Positions 1 through 8,336 of a DNA stretch of 64,000 nt are shown piece after piece. This DNA is from DATHTC01 sp035456465 (lineage in GTDB: Bacteria; Actinomycetota; Thermoleophilia; Gaiellales; Gaiellaceae). A program made the position numbers and the translations under genes. Each line of letters begins with the position of its first letter. Position 1 is the stretch's first letter. The notes beneath the pieces were generated by a model. That model made no database searches. It was not told the origin of the DNA and worked only from the letters and a program-made list of their open reading frames with translations. The stretch spans positions 1-64,000 of the forward strand of contig DATIDD010000070.1 of assembly GCA_035456465.1 (NCBI GenBank), in the 5' to 3' direction.

Positions 1-543
1 CTGGGCGTCGCGATCCTGCCGTTCAGTCTGGCGGCGTGCGGCGGTGATGACAGCGACAGCGCCACAAAGACCGTCACAGTGACCGCCACGGCCACCGGAG
101 GTCCATCGACGAGCGCGACTGACAGGGGTACGGTCGTCAACGTTGAGCTGGGTGAGTCGGGTTCGACCTATTTCGTCAAGCCCGATCAAACGTCGGTGGA
201 AGCCGGCAAGGTGACCTTCGCTGTCACCAACGTCGGGGAGCTCTACCATGAGTTCATCGTCTACACCAATCTCGAAGGTATCGCTCCCGGCGATCTTCCG
301 ATCAATGCGGAAGAGGATGAAGCGGACCTCGTCGAGGAGAACATCGTTGGCGAAGCCCCTTATGCGACGCCGCCGATCGTTCCCTCGGACAAGAAGCCCG
401 GCGACGCAGACCACCGCATCCGGAGTGGTGGCTGGGGCGCCGAGCTCACCGTGGACATCAAGGCCGGCAGCTACATCTTGCTCTGCAATCTCTCAGGCCA
501 CTACACCAAGGCCAGGCAATTCGCCCCATTCACCGCGGAATAG
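1..543 (+). CDS. Cupredoxin-like lipoprotein, 5' end outside the window
   Basis: The frame is open from the first base. It begins in the hydrophobic part of a signal peptide and reaches a lipobox (LAAC) followed by an acidic, Thr/Ser-rich linker, so the mature protein should be a membrane-anchored lipoprotein. The rest resembles a plastocyanin/sulfocyanin-like cupredoxin fold: an early His in ELYHEF and a late Cys-x4-His (CNLSGH) fit three type 1 copper ligands. The axial Met normally found just after the last His is not visible (the stretch reads YTKARQF). Copper binding is an inference from the family. Only a few N-terminal residues are missing. Confidence 0.8.
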   Translation: MGVAILPFSLAACGGDDSDSATKTVTVTATATGGPSTSATDRGTVVNVELGESGSTYFVKPDQTSVEAGKVTFAVTNVGELYHEFIVYTNLEGIAPGDLPINAEEDEADLVEENIVGEAPYATPPIVPSDKKPGDADHRIRSGGWGAELTVDIKAGSYILLCNLSGHYTKARQFAPFTAE

Positions 544-629
544 CGTCCGCCGTACCGCCGCTCGATCGTGACGCGCCGCCGCGCACGCCTCGCGGAACCA
601 CGCGAGCGCCGGGGTCGCGAAGATCCGCC

Positions 630-836
630 GTGGGCGGGTACGGGTTCAGGCTGTACGCGAAGGACGGCGACGACCTGGGCGTCCGGGAGTGCTCGGAGCC
701 GAACTGGAACGAGGGCGACATCGTCGCGCTCGGCGACAGGATCCTCCGCGTCACGAAGGTCGTCTACCTCGACGACGACGGCGACGTGCGCGGGATGCTG
801 ATGCTCGAGGAGCCCTCCGCGGCAAGCTTGGACTAG
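630..836 (+). CDS. Small conserved-looking protein, 68 aa, unknown function
   Basis: A short GTG-started frame gives an acidic protein (Asp/Glu-rich, with a DDDGD stretch) and no membrane segment. It has the alternating hydrophobic pattern of a small beta-rich domain (for example RILRVTKVVYL). Composition and third-position GC agree with real genes nearby, and no alternative frame looks better. I do not recognise a family. It stands alone between the lipoprotein gene and the tRNA-like fragment. Confidence 0.5.
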   Translation: MGGYGFRLYAKDGDDLGVRECSEPNWNEGDIVALGDRILRVTKVVYLDDDGDVRGMLMLEEPSAASLD

Positions 837-969
837 TGCCCATTCAGTGCCCAAACGCCCGAAAGCGAGTGGCTTGCCAGCGTGGGGGAGGTGGCGGAAA
901 CCGTGGAGCCATGTCGGTTCCCGCCATCTGTCACCATCGCCCGCCATGCGTCTGAGTGGTCTGGGGGAC

Positions 970-1002
970 TGGAGGTCCCGAGTTCGAATCTCGGCGCCCC
1001 GA
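970..1002 (+). other. tRNA 3'-end fragment, possible attachment-site scar
   Basis: A perfect T-arm (stem CCGAG at 978-982, loop TTCGAAT, stem CTCGG at 990-994) is followed by CGCCCCG, which would be the 3' acceptor strand, and a discriminator A at 1002. The matching 5' acceptor strand (CGGGGCG), D-arm and anticodon arm are absent in the 200 bases upstream. The end sequence resembles tRNA-Pro genes from memory. Such orphan 3' ends typically mark att sites left by tyrosine-integrase elements. No integrase is in the window. Confidence 0.6.
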
Positions 1003-1008
1003 TCGACG

Positions 1009-1032
1009 AAAGCCCCGCTCAGACGGGGCTTT
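1009..1032 (+). terminator. Rho-independent terminator after the tRNA fragment
   Basis: Nine-base perfect arms (AAAGCCCCG at 1009-1017 and CGGGGCTTT at 1024-1032) with a 6-base loop, followed by CT. Terminators of this kind commonly sit directly behind tRNA genes, so the whole 3' end of a tRNA transcription unit appears to be preserved here. Confidence 0.85.
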
Positions 1033-1473
1033 CTGATTCCGAGGCGGCAGGCGCGGGATCGTCGGCGTGCTTCCTCGCGCTGCGGCGCTGGTCGTTCAAC
1101 GCGTCGAACGCGACGAGGTCGGCGAACCCGGGGCGCCGGGATGCAGTCGATGCGGGGGCTCGTCGTCGTCAGGATCGGAATGCCGCTGCCGGAGACCCCA
1201 GGCGAGATCGGATCGTCCGCGGGCCGGGCTGGACTCCGTCAACGTCGATCGCCGCGACCTCGTCGAGCGCGACTGCGAGTCGGTTGCGCGCCACCGAGGC
1301 AGGCGTCGCCGGGATCTCGACTGCGGGTGACGTGCCGAATCCGCGCTCTCGCGGATGTGGTCGACGCGCGCGCGGTCGAGGCTGGTCGTGCCCGGTCACC
1401 TCGGTGCGACCAGGAGCGGAAGGCTGCCGCCCGAGCTACCGGCATCGCAGTCCTGCCGAACGGAGGTGAGACC
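1033..1473. other. 440-base stretch without a recognisable gene
   Basis: Several frames are open because of the high GC, but none gives a protein-like sequence; all are Arg/Ala/Ser-rich. Taken with the tRNA fragment just upstream, this may be decayed DNA of an old insertion. Only the ribosome binding site of the next gene (GGAGGTGAG at 1462-1470) is clear. Confidence 0.5.
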
Positions 1474-1848
1474 GTGATCGATACGGCGATGTTCGTCGGC
1501 TGGGGCAGGACCCATCCCGGCCGGGAGACGTTCGCGCTCAAGCACTTCGCCGAGTTCGTCGAGATCCTCGAGCGGCTGAAGACAGCGGGCGAGATCGAGC
1601 GTTTCGAGCCCGTCCTGTTGGCGCCCCATGGCGGGGAGCTCGACGGGTTCGTGCTCGTCTACGGCACGCCGGAGAAGCTCGCCGCGCTGCGCATGCGCGA
1701 CGACCTGCGCGAGCTGCGGTTGCGGGCGACGTTGGACCACGCGAGTTTCAGCGTGATCGAGGCGATCGTCGGCGAGGGCGTGACGCGCCAGTACGCGATG
1801 TTCGACGAGGTCGTAGCCGAGTACAAGCGTGAGCCGGCGCTCGTCTGA
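1474..1848 (+). CDS. Unknown soluble protein, 124 aa
   Basis: The GTG start is fixed by a near-perfect ribosome binding site, GGAGGTGAG, three bases upstream. The product has a WGRTHPGRE motif near the N-terminus and alternating helix and strand segments. Its size and layout (a stretch discussing a target followed by EKLAALR and a terminal Tyr/Phe-rich helix) would fit a dimeric ferredoxin-fold (ABM/EthD-like) protein, but this is only an impression. No signal peptide or membrane segment is seen. It is a single-gene unit ended by the hairpin at 1874-1897. Confidence 0.8.
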   Translation: MIDTAMFVGWGRTHPGRETFALKHFAEFVEILERLKTAGEIERFEPVLLAPHGGELDGFVLVYGTPEKLAALRMRDDLRELRLRATLDHASFSVIEAIVGEGVTRQYAMFDEVVAEYKREPALV

Positions 1849-1873
1849 CCATACGGATCGACGTCGTGCACAC

Positions 1874-1897
1874 GAGGGCCGGGGCAACCCGGCCCTC
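1874..1897. terminator. Bidirectional hairpin between convergent genes
   Basis: Ten-base perfect arms (GAGGGCCGGG and CCCGGCCCTC) close a GCAA tetraloop. It lies 26 bases after the plus-strand gene and about 60 bases after the convergent methyltransferase gene, so it can serve both. There is no long T-tract, which is usual in such GC-rich genomes. Confidence 0.75.
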
Positions 1898-1955
1898 CTC
1901 CTGACCCGGTCGGCCTCGCATTTGCAGGCCGCGTACTGCTGCCGCCGATGCGGCT

Positions 1956-2618
1956 CTAGCTCGCCCGGAGACAGCCGACCGCGAGCGCGTGCGGGTATTC
2001 GCCGTCGCCGGACTCCTCGAAGCGTCTGATCACGAGGCCAGCGTCGAGGAACGCCCGGACGAACAGACCAAGCGGGAGGTGGGTGGCGCCGACCTTCGCA
2101 CGGAGACCGTCCGGGTTGAACGCCGGGCCCCCGGTGTACCGACCGACGGACTGGTAACCCTCGTGCAGGAGGGGGACGCCCTCTGCGGCGAAGAAGCGCG
2201 AGTGTGGCCCGACGAAGCAGGGATGCGCGCCGATGTAGACAAACGGCGCCGCGCGGCGAAGCACGCGGGCGGCTTCGGCCACAAGCGCACCGAAGTCGTC
2301 GGCGTCCGTGTGCGTCCAGATCGAGACCGCAGCATCGAAGCTCTCGTCGGCGAACGGCAGCGACTCACCAGGCGCCTGATGAAGCTCGGCGCCGAAAAGT
2401 CGCACGCGCGCCAGCATCTCCTCCGACGGGTCGACGCCGACAACCGTCCAGCCCAACCGCGAGAGCTCCGGGATCGCCACACCGGTCCCACACCCGATGT
2501 CGAGGCAGCGACCGCGGCCAGGGCCGAGCAGACGCCCGAGCAGGTCCACCTCATCCGCACTCAACGAGGGACGAAACGCCTCGTACCACTCGACGTGAGG
2601 GTCGTACCGCGACGACAC
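1956..2618 (-). CDS. SAM-dependent methyltransferase, class I
   Basis: A 220-residue Rossmann-fold methyltransferase. Motif I is CLDIGCGTG near residue 40, the acidic end of strand beta2 follows in VVGVDPSEEM, and the motif IV region lies around FDAAVSIWTHTD. It resembles ubiquinone/menaquinone-type and small-molecule methyltransferases (Methyltransf_11). The substrate cannot be told from sequence. It is a single-gene unit convergent with the preceding gene. Confidence 0.9.
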   Translation of the reverse strand: MSSRYDPHVEWYEAFRPSLSADEVDLLGRLLGPGRGRCLDIGCGTGVAIPELSRLGWTVVGVDPSEEMLARVRLFGAELHQAPGESLPFADESFDAAVSIWTHTDADDFGALVAEAARVLRRAAPFVYIGAHPCFVGPHSRFFAAEGVPLLHEGYQSVGRYTGGPAFNPDGLRAKVGATHLPLGLFVRAFLDAGLVIRRFEESGDGEYPHALAVGCLRAS

Positions 2619-2806
2619 GCTCTACGGGGTCGAGAGCTCGCTCCGGCAGGCACGCCGACGTCGATCATCGGCGGGCAGCCGCACGGCGTCGCACTCCACG
2701 CAGCTGGGCGTGATCGCGACGCCGGACGCCTTCATGACGCGAGTCTACGGCCGCGGCGGGTGAGTCCCGAAGAGCCGGACGTCTCGGTCGTTCTCGGTTG
2801 CCGTCG

Positions 2807-3340
2807 CTACGGCTGCTGGCCGGTCCACGGCGTGAACCCGGCGCCGATGTCCCACCAGTGGCTGATCTTCAGCTCGTCGTTGAAGCGGACGACGTCCATG
2901 AAGGTCTCCTTGCCGTCGCATCTCCGAGAGACGAACGCGATGCGGTTCCCGATCTGGATCGCGACCGAGTCGCCGCGCTCGTAGCAGGCGGCGTCGCTGT
3001 CCACCTTGACGATGCCCTTGTGCAGTTCGACGATCTCCTGCCGCCCCTCGAACGTCCGGTTCAGGTCGGGCTCTTCGAAAATGGCGTCGGTCGCGAAGTA
3101 CGCGCCGAAGGCGTCGAAGTCGCGATTCTCGAACGCGACCAGCGAGCCTTCGATGACCGCCACCATCTCGTCCGACGCGAGCCCCGGAACGGGCGCCGCG
3201 TCCTTCGTGCTGCGTCCGATGAGCACGCCCGCGCCGACGGCCGACGCGAGCACGACGACTGCCGCGAGCGCAAGGAGCCAGGCGTTGACGCGTGGCCAGC
3301 GCAGGTGGCGATCGGGAGCGTGAGTCGTCAAGGCGATCAC
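2807..3340 (-). CDS. Membrane-anchored SnoaL/NTF2-like domain protein
   Basis: A 177-residue protein with a short N-terminal cytosolic part, one transmembrane helix at about residues 20-42, and an extracytoplasmic domain with the SnoaL/NTF2 pattern (helix SLVAFENRDFDAFGAYFATDAIFEEP, then beta strands ending in ISHWWDIG). The open frame extends far upstream, but GTG at 3340 is chosen because an AGGAAGGGGG-type ribosome binding site precedes it and the upstream residues are not protein-like. Such folds bind small hydrophobic ligands or act as isomerases; no activity can be assigned. Confidence 0.75.
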   Translation of the reverse strand: MIALTTHAPDRHLRWPRVNAWLLALAAVVVLASAVGAGVLIGRSTKDAAPVPGLASDEMVAVIEGSLVAFENRDFDAFGAYFATDAIFEEPDLNRTFEGRQEIVELHKGIVKVDSDAACYERGDSVAIQIGNRIAFVSRRCDGKETFMDVVRFNDELKISHWWDIGAGFTPWTGQQP

Positions 3341-3500
3341 CCCCTTCCTGCCCGACCCTCGGCGCGACGACGGGGCCCGCCATCGGGGGATCCTCGTACC
3401 AATTGCCACGCGCCCGACGGCCCGTCCGTCGCCGCGGGCGCGTCGCCAGGAGTCGCTCCGCTCGTCGAACGCCCGGCAGACGCGAGCTGTTCGTGTCGAT

Positions 3501-3788
3501 TCAGGCGAGCAGCCCGGCGGTGTCCCTGAGCACCCGAGCCTCGTCGCCCACGAGCCCGACGACGACCCGCAGCTCGCCGAAGGCGCCGGCCATCGGGAGC
3601 GGCCCGCTCGGCTGCCACTGCTCGTAGCGGACGAGCCCGAGGCGCTCACCCACCGGGAGCCGGGCGACGATCTGCGCGAGGTTGCGATCGGCGCCGGCGC
3701 GGGGAGCGCGGCTCGGGCTCCGCCCGCGTCCGCGAGCGCGAGAGGCTGTCGTGGTCGCACGGGCGATGCTGGGAGAGTCGACGGCCAT
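3501..3788 (-). CDS. Doubtful small protein, 95 aa
   Basis: The C-terminal 55 residues (from NLAQIVARLP on) look like a folded domain with hydrophobic strands. The N-terminal third is Arg/Ser-rich and poorly convincing. ATG at 3788 is one possible start; the frame continues upstream to 3839. If this is not a gene, bases 3341-4050 are a 710-base gap in which I see nothing else. Confidence 0.3.
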   Translation of the reverse strand: MAVDSPSIARATTTASRARGRGRSPSRAPRAGADRNLAQIVARLPVGERLGLVRYEQWQPSGPLPMAGAFGELRVVVGLVGDEARVLRDTAGLLA

Positions 3789-4050
3789 GGCCACCGAGAG
3801 TCTCGCCGGTTCTATGAAAAAAACCTCGTGGAAGCTCACGGAACCTGGCCTCCGCGGTTCCCACTAGGCCCGTCCCCCGCCCGGGGTAGGCCGATCGGCG
3901 TCGCGACATCCCGCGGCCCGCGCAGCCGGGTCGGTACTCGGCCGCAGCATCGAATCGGCGCCGCGCTGATGCCTGCGGCGACGGGCGCGAGCATGATTCC
4001 TCCAGCGCGCTCGGTGCGTCGGGCACCGGCGCCGGAAGGACGAATCGGAG

Positions 4051-4482
4051 ATGAAGACCATCGTGGTCGGATACGACCAGACGGGGCCGGCCGACCGGGC
4101 GCTCGAGCGCGCCGCCGAGCTCGCGCGCACGTTCGGCGCCAAGGTGATCGTCGCGAGCGTGGCTCCGGTGCTCGCGGCGGCCCAGACCGCGCGCGGCGTG
4201 GGGCCCTTCGACCCCGCGGACTCGCCGATGCACCACGAGGAGGAGCTCCGGCACGCGCGCGAGCTGCTCGAGGGCAAGGGCATATCGGTGGAGTACCAGC
4301 TGGCGCTCGGAGACCCGCCGGAGGCACTCGTCGAGCTCGCCGAGAAGCGTGGCGCAGACCTGATCGTGGTCGGCACGCGCGAGCCGTCGTTCCTCACGCG
4401 GCTGTTCGGGCTCAGCGTGAGCGGCGGTGTCCAGCGGCGGGCGCACTGCGACGTCCTGATCGTCCACGAGCCGCACGTCTAG
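4051..4482 (+). CDS. Universal stress protein (UspA family)
   Basis: A 143-residue single-domain Usp protein. The N-terminus MKTIVVGYDQTGPADRAL is typical, as is the DLIVVGTRE strand followed by a C-terminal CDVLIVHEP strand. The ATP-binding motif G-x2-G-x9-G-[ST] seen in many family members is incomplete here (GTREPS lacks the second Gly), so nucleotide binding is uncertain. A GGAAGGAC ribosome binding site lies upstream. Known members are induced in stress and stationary phase and act in the cytoplasm. Confidence 0.9.
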   Translation: MKTIVVGYDQTGPADRALERAAELARTFGAKVIVASVAPVLAAAQTARGVGPFDPADSPMHHEEELRHARELLEGKGISVEYQLALGDPPEALVELAEKRGADLIVVGTREPSFLTRLFGLSVSGGVQRRAHCDVLIVHEPHV

Positions 4483-4557
4483 GCGCCGCTCGGAGGTTTC
4501 ACGCTCGTCCGATCGGCGAGGTCCCCTTCGACGAAACAGCGAACGAAGGGGGATCGG

Positions 4558-4902
4558 ATGCATACGCGTGACGTCTGGTCGTACACCACCGAGACGCCGA
4601 CGACGAACCTCGTCGGCTACAGCGTCGAGGCCCGTGACGGCGGCATCGGCAAGGTCGACGAGGCCACCTACGACGCCGGCTCGAGCTACCTCGTGGTCGA
4701 CACGGGGCCGTGGATCTTCGGCAAGAAGGTCATGCTCCCGGCGGGTGTGGTGGAGTCGTTCGACCCGGACACCGAGACGGTGTTCGTGAGCCGCACGAAG
4801 GACGAGATCAAGAACGCGCCGGAGTTCGACGAGCAGCGGTACCGCGACGACGCGTACCGCGAGGAGCTCGGCGGCTACTACGGTCGCGAGGACCGCTTCT
4901 AG
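4558..4902 (+). CDS. PRC-barrel domain protein
   Basis: A 114-residue protein. Residues about 15-75 form a PRC-barrel (LVGYSVEARDGGIGKVDEATYDAGSS and so on, with the 'known to be in' turn IFGKKVMLPAGVV). The C-terminal tail is charged and Tyr-rich. An AGGGGG ribosome binding site precedes the ATG. PRC-barrel proteins range from photosynthetic reaction-centre subunit H to RimM; standalone small ones in soil actinobacteria are of unknown, probably stress-related, function. It lies 75 bases after the Usp gene, so the two may be cotranscribed. Confidence 0.85.
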   Translation: MHTRDVWSYTTETPTTNLVGYSVEARDGGIGKVDEATYDAGSSYLVVDTGPWIFGKKVMLPAGVVESFDPDTETVFVSRTKDEIKNAPEFDEQRYRDDAYREELGGYYGREDRF

Positions 4903-4910
4903 GGCCGACG

Positions 4911-4948
4911 CCGGGCGCGCCCGCCCTCCGCGAGGCGGGCGCGCCCGG
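4911..4948 (+). terminator. Strong GC-rich hairpin after the PRC-barrel gene
   Basis: Fifteen-base perfect arms (4911-4925 and 4934-4948) with an 8-base loop start nine bases after the stop codon. There is no U-tract. The position and stem strength make termination the likely role. Confidence 0.8.
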
Positions 4949-5019
4949 CCACCTGATCCCGCCTCCCCCGATCGAGGGGTGGAAGGCAGCCGCCGCACGG
5001 TGTAGAACCCCCGCGGCAC

Positions 5020-6015
5020 ATGCTGCGGCGACTCACCCCCCTGCTCGCCGTGGCGGCGCTCCTCCTGCCCGCGCAGGCGACAGCAGCCGCACGGACGTCG
5101 ATCTTCTACTACCCCTGGTACGGGACGCCCCGCCTGGACGGCGACTTCGTCCACTGGCAGCAGAACGGAGCCGCGCCGCCGCAGCAGATCGCATCGTCCT
5201 ACTACCCCGCGCGCGGGCTCTATTCGAGCGCCGACCGGCTGGTGCTGTCCGCCCAGATGCGGGAGATTCGCGCCGCCGGGCTGGACGAGGTCGCGGTCTC
5301 GTGGTGGGGGTGGGGGTCGCCGGAGGACCGGCGCCTGGAGCTCGTGGTGCCGGCCGCGCGGGCCGCCGGGCTCGCGGTCGCAGCACACCTCGAGCCGTAC
5401 CACGGCCGCACGCCCGAGTCGACGCTGGCCGACATCACCCACCTGCGCGAGCTCGGGATGACCGACTTCTACGTCTACGGGCCGCAGGACGCGGGCGTCG
5501 CCGAGTGGGCCGCGGCGAACGACCGCCTGCCGGCCGGGACGCGGATCTTCGCGCAGACGACGCTCGTCGGCTTCGCCGCCGCGGCGCGCTTCGACGGCGT
5601 CTACACCTACGACATCCTGATGGTCGGCGGCGACCGGTTCGCGCGGTTGTGCGACCAGGCGCGGAGGCAGCGGCTGCTCTGCGCCCCGTCGGTGGGGCCC
5701 GGGTACGACGCGCGGCGCGCCGTGGCGGACCCGCGGGTGAAGCCGCGCCGTCACGGACGGACGTACGACGCGATGTGGGGGGCGGCGCTCGCCGCCGGCG
5801 CCGACGTGGTGACGGTGACGAGCTACAACGAGTGGCACGAAGGGACGCAGATCGAGCCGGCCCGCGCCCGCCCGGGTCACCTCGGCTACGACGGAGCGTG
5901 GGGGCTCCGCGGACGGCGGGCCGAGCGCGCCTACCTCGACCGCACCGCGTTCTGGTCGAGGCGTCTCGCGCTCAGTAGAGCGCCGTCGCGAGACGTCGCC
6001 GGTACCGCTCGCTGA
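5020..6015 (+). CDS. Secreted glycoside hydrolase family 99-like protein
   Basis: A 331-residue protein with an N-terminal signal peptide (MLRRLTPLLAVAALLLPAQATA) and a TIM-barrel domain of the GH99/GH71-like type. Recognisable features are FYYPWYG at the first strand, VSWWGWG, and TSYNEWHEGTQIEP near the end, which in GH99 carries the acidic catalytic residues. Family members are endo-alpha-1,2-mannosidases acting on mannan or N-glycans; the substrate here is inferred from the family only. The 3' end overlaps the convergent thioredoxin gene by 44 bases. Confidence 0.85.
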   Translation: MLRRLTPLLAVAALLLPAQATAAARTSIFYYPWYGTPRLDGDFVHWQQNGAAPPQQIASSYYPARGLYSSADRLVLSAQMREIRAAGLDEVAVSWWGWGSPEDRRLELVVPAARAAGLAVAAHLEPYHGRTPESTLADITHLRELGMTDFYVYGPQDAGVAEWAAANDRLPAGTRIFAQTTLVGFAAAARFDGVYTYDILMVGGDRFARLCDQARRQRLLCAPSVGPGYDARRAVADPRVKPRRHGRTYDAMWGAALAAGADVVTVTSYNEWHEGTQIEPARARPGHLGYDGAWGLRGRRAERAYLDRTAFWSRRLALSRAPSRDVAGTAR

Positions 6016-6529
6016 GCGGGTGGTGCGTGCCGAGCTCGGCGAACAGCGCGACCATCAGCCGGCGCACGCGGTCGCGCTCGCCGGGGTCCTCGGTTCGCTC
6101 GAGCAGCGCGTCGAAGGCCGCCGCGTAGTCGCGGCGGTCGAGCGCATCGACGATCTCCGGCCACTCCCCCTCGATCCGCAGCTCGTCCACCAGCCGCTCC
6201 GCCTCGGTCGGGCCCGTCAGCGCGTCCATGAACTCCGCCACGAGTTGCGGGCTGCGCACGCCGACGAACTCGTCCACGACGTGGCCGTTGCGGAACGCCT
6301 TCACCGCCGGGATGCCCTGGATGCCGTACCGGCCCGCGACGGCAGGATTCGCGTCGACGTCGACCTTCGCGAGCACGAGCTTCCCCTCGCGCTCGGCGGC
6401 GGCCTGCTCGAGCGCGGGGCCGAGCATCCGGCACGGCCCGCACCATTCGGCCCAGAAGTCCACGACCACGGGGACTTCCCCGGACCGTTCGATCACGTCG
6501 GTCTGGAAGGTCTCGTCGGTGACGTCCAT
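5972..6529 (-). CDS. Thioredoxin-domain protein with C-terminal TPR-like part (CnoX/YbbN type)
   Basis: A 185-residue protein. Residues 1-108 are a thioredoxin fold with the active site WCGPC at about 29-33 and the cis-Pro in GIPAVKAF. Residues 110-185 are helical (ERLVDELRIEGEWPEIVDALDRRDY and on), as in the shorter form of the YbbN/CnoX co-chaperone family, which holds unfolded proteins and protects them from oxidation. The intact CxxC leaves redox activity possible. The frame runs on upstream through rtcB, but ATG at 6529 starts the thioredoxin domain. The gene follows rtcB by 35 bases. Confidence 0.85.
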   Translation of the reverse strand: MDVTDETFQTDVIERSGEVPVVVDFWAEWCGPCRMLGPALEQAAAEREGKLVLAKVDVDANPAVAGRYGIQGIPAVKAFRNGHVVDEFVGVRSPQLVAEFMDALTGPTEAERLVDELRIEGEWPEIVDALDRRDYAAAFDALLERTEDPGERDRVRRLMVALFAELGTHHPLSERYRRRLATALY

Positions 6530-6564
6530 CACAGGAGAGAACGTCCCAGCCGGCGCGGCGATTC

Positions 6565-7953
6565 CTAGCCCTTGACGACGCCGAGCGGAACGAGCCGCGC
6601 GACGCGTTTCGCGAGCCCGGCCTGCTCGACGACCCTCACGACCTCGTCGACGTCCTTGTAGGCGAACGGCGCCTCCTCGGCGAGCCCCTTGTTCGACGGG
6701 CAGCGGACGACGATCCCGCGGGCCTCCAGCTCGCGCCGCAGCTCGGCGCCGCCGATGCGCTTGCGCGCGCCGGTCCGGCTCAGGCGGCGGCCGGCGCCGT
6801 GGCAGGTCGTCCCGAACGACCGCTCGAGCGAGCCGGGCATTCCTTCCAGCACGAAGCTCGCGGTGCCCATCGAGCCGGGGATGAACACGGGCTGCCCAGG
6901 GAAGGCGCGCGTCGCGCCCTTGCGGTGGACGAGCACCTCCCGGCCGCCGTGGCGCTCGCGCTTGGCGACGTTGTGGGCGACGTCGTACACCTGCACCGTC
7001 GCCTGGGCGACGCTCTCGCCGAGGACGCGCCCGACGGCGCCGCGCACGCGGTTCGCGAGCTCCTGCCGGTTCGCCCAGGCGAAGTTGGCGGCGGCGGCCA
7101 TCGCGGCGAGGTACGCCCGGCCCTCGGGTGACGACGCGGGCGCGCACGACAGCTGCCGGTCGGGAAGGCGAATGCCGTAGCGGCCGAGGGACGCGTCCAT
7201 GCGACGGACGAAGTCCGTGCAGACCTGATGGCCGAGGCCGCGCGAGCCGGAGTGGATCAGCACGGTCAGCTGACCCTCGGCGAGCCCCATCCGCGCGGCT
7301 GCATCGGGATCGAGCACGTGCTCGACGCGCTGGAGCTCGACGAAGTGGTTGCCCGAGCCCATCGTGCCGAGCTGACCGCGGCCGCGTTCCTTCGCGCGCT
7401 CCGAGACGGCGTCCGGGTCGGCGCCGTCGAGGCACCCGCGCGACTCCGTCGCCTCGACGTCGCGCTCGTCGCCGACGGCCGCGGCACCCTCGCGGAGGAC
7501 GCGGTCGAGCTCGGCGGCGTCGCCGCGGCCCGAGTGCTTCCCCGCGCCGGCCGGGATGGCGCGCGAGAGCTCGTGCACGAGTCGCTCGCGCCGGGCGCCC
7601 AGCTCGGCGTCCGTGAGCGGCAGCGCGAGCAGGCGGACGCCGCAGTTGATGTCGTAGCCGACGCCGCCGGGCGAGACGACGCCGTCGGGGAGCTCGATCG
7701 CGGCGAGCCCCCCGACCGGGAACCCGTAGCCCTGGTGGATGTCCGGCATCGCATAGGCGGCGTCCACGATCCCCGGCAGCGTCGCCACGTTCGCGAGCTG
7801 CTCGAGGGACGCATCCGCGCGGATCGCCTCGAGGATCGGCTCGCTCGCGAACACGCGCGCCGGGACGCGCATGTCGGCCCGCGCCGACGCGGGGAGCTCC
7901 CACAGGGTGTCGTCCACCCTTCGCAGCTCAGACGTCGAGGACGACGCGTGCAT
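6565..7953 (-). CDS. rtcB: RNA-splicing ligase RtcB
   Basis: A 462-residue RtcB. It has the N-terminal MPDIHQGYGFPVG motif, the Mn-binding Cys in GGVGYDINCGVR, the HSGSRGLGHQ motif and the catalytic His region near CHGAGR. RtcB joins RNA 2',3'-cyclic phosphate or 3'-phosphate ends to 5'-OH ends using GTP, in tRNA/rRNA repair. An AGGAAGG ribosome binding site supports the ATG at 7953. The gene overlaps the end of the archease gene by 26 bases, so the enzyme and its activator are translationally linked. Confidence 0.97.
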   Translation of the reverse strand: MHASSSTSELRRVDDTLWELPASARADMRVPARVFASEPILEAIRADASLEQLANVATLPGIVDAAYAMPDIHQGYGFPVGGLAAIELPDGVVSPGGVGYDINCGVRLLALPLTDAELGARRERLVHELSRAIPAGAGKHSGRGDAAELDRVLREGAAAVGDERDVEATESRGCLDGADPDAVSERAKERGRGQLGTMGSGNHFVELQRVEHVLDPDAAARMGLAEGQLTVLIHSGSRGLGHQVCTDFVRRMDASLGRYGIRLPDRQLSCAPASSPEGRAYLAAMAAAANFAWANRQELANRVRGAVGRVLGESVAQATVQVYDVAHNVAKRERHGGREVLVHRKGATRAFPGQPVFIPGSMGTASFVLEGMPGSLERSFGTTCHGAGRRLSRTGARKRIGGAELRRELEARGIVVRCPSNKGLAEEAPFAYKDVDEVVRVVEQAGLAKRVARLVPLGVVKG

Positions 7954-8323
7954 GCCAGCGACCTTCCTCTCGCCCGAACACTAGCCGGTGGTACGTCGCC
8001 GCCTTGACGAGCGGGTCGATGGTCGTACGGCGACCGACGAGGGTCGCGTCGAGGCCGCCCGCGCGAAGCCGCAGACCCTCGACGCGGTCGGCGACGAAGC
8101 CCTCGACGTCCGCGAGGTAGATCAGCTCGTCGAGCCACGCGACGAGGAGTGCCGCGCGATCCGGGGCGTCGACGGCGACGTCGTGCGCGACCGCTGCGCC
8201 GCCGGCATCGAGCTCGACGAGCCGGGCGAAGGCGTCGGCGGCGTCCGCGAACACGGCCTCCTCGGACGTCGCGTCGATCACGAGCTCGATCTCGGCCGTG
8301 TGCTCGCGCCACGTGTACGTCAC
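7928..8323 (-). CDS. Archease, RtcB activator
   Basis: A 131-residue protein with the archease pattern: the N-terminal HTAEIELVIDATSEEAVFADAADAF, then LLVAWLDELIYLADVEGF, then the C-terminal VKAATYHRLVF. Archease speeds guanylylation of RtcB and allows multiple turnover. GTG at 8323 is chosen because the family domain begins there; the open frame runs further but into shadow sequence. It sits between the hutF-like gene (13 bases upstream) and rtcB (overlapping), in one operon. Confidence 0.93.
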   Translation of the reverse strand: MTYTWREHTAEIELVIDATSEEAVFADAADAFARLVELDAGGAAVAHDVAVDAPDRAALLVAWLDELIYLADVEGFVADRVEGLRLRAGGLDATLVGRRTTIDPLVKAATYHRLVFGREEGRWHARVVLDV

Positions 8324-8336
8324 GGCGCGCCGGCGG

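Noticed and set aside
878..1002. A complete tRNA gene, possibly class II or intron-bearing, ending at 1002.
   Set aside because: No 5' acceptor strand complementary to CGCCCCG and no plausible D-arm or anticodon arm could be found upstream.
3646..5880. A 744-codon open frame on the minus strand across the UspA, PRC-barrel and GH99 genes.
   Set aside because: It is antisense to three clear genes and gives low-complexity Arg/Pro-rich sequence, a by-product of high GC.
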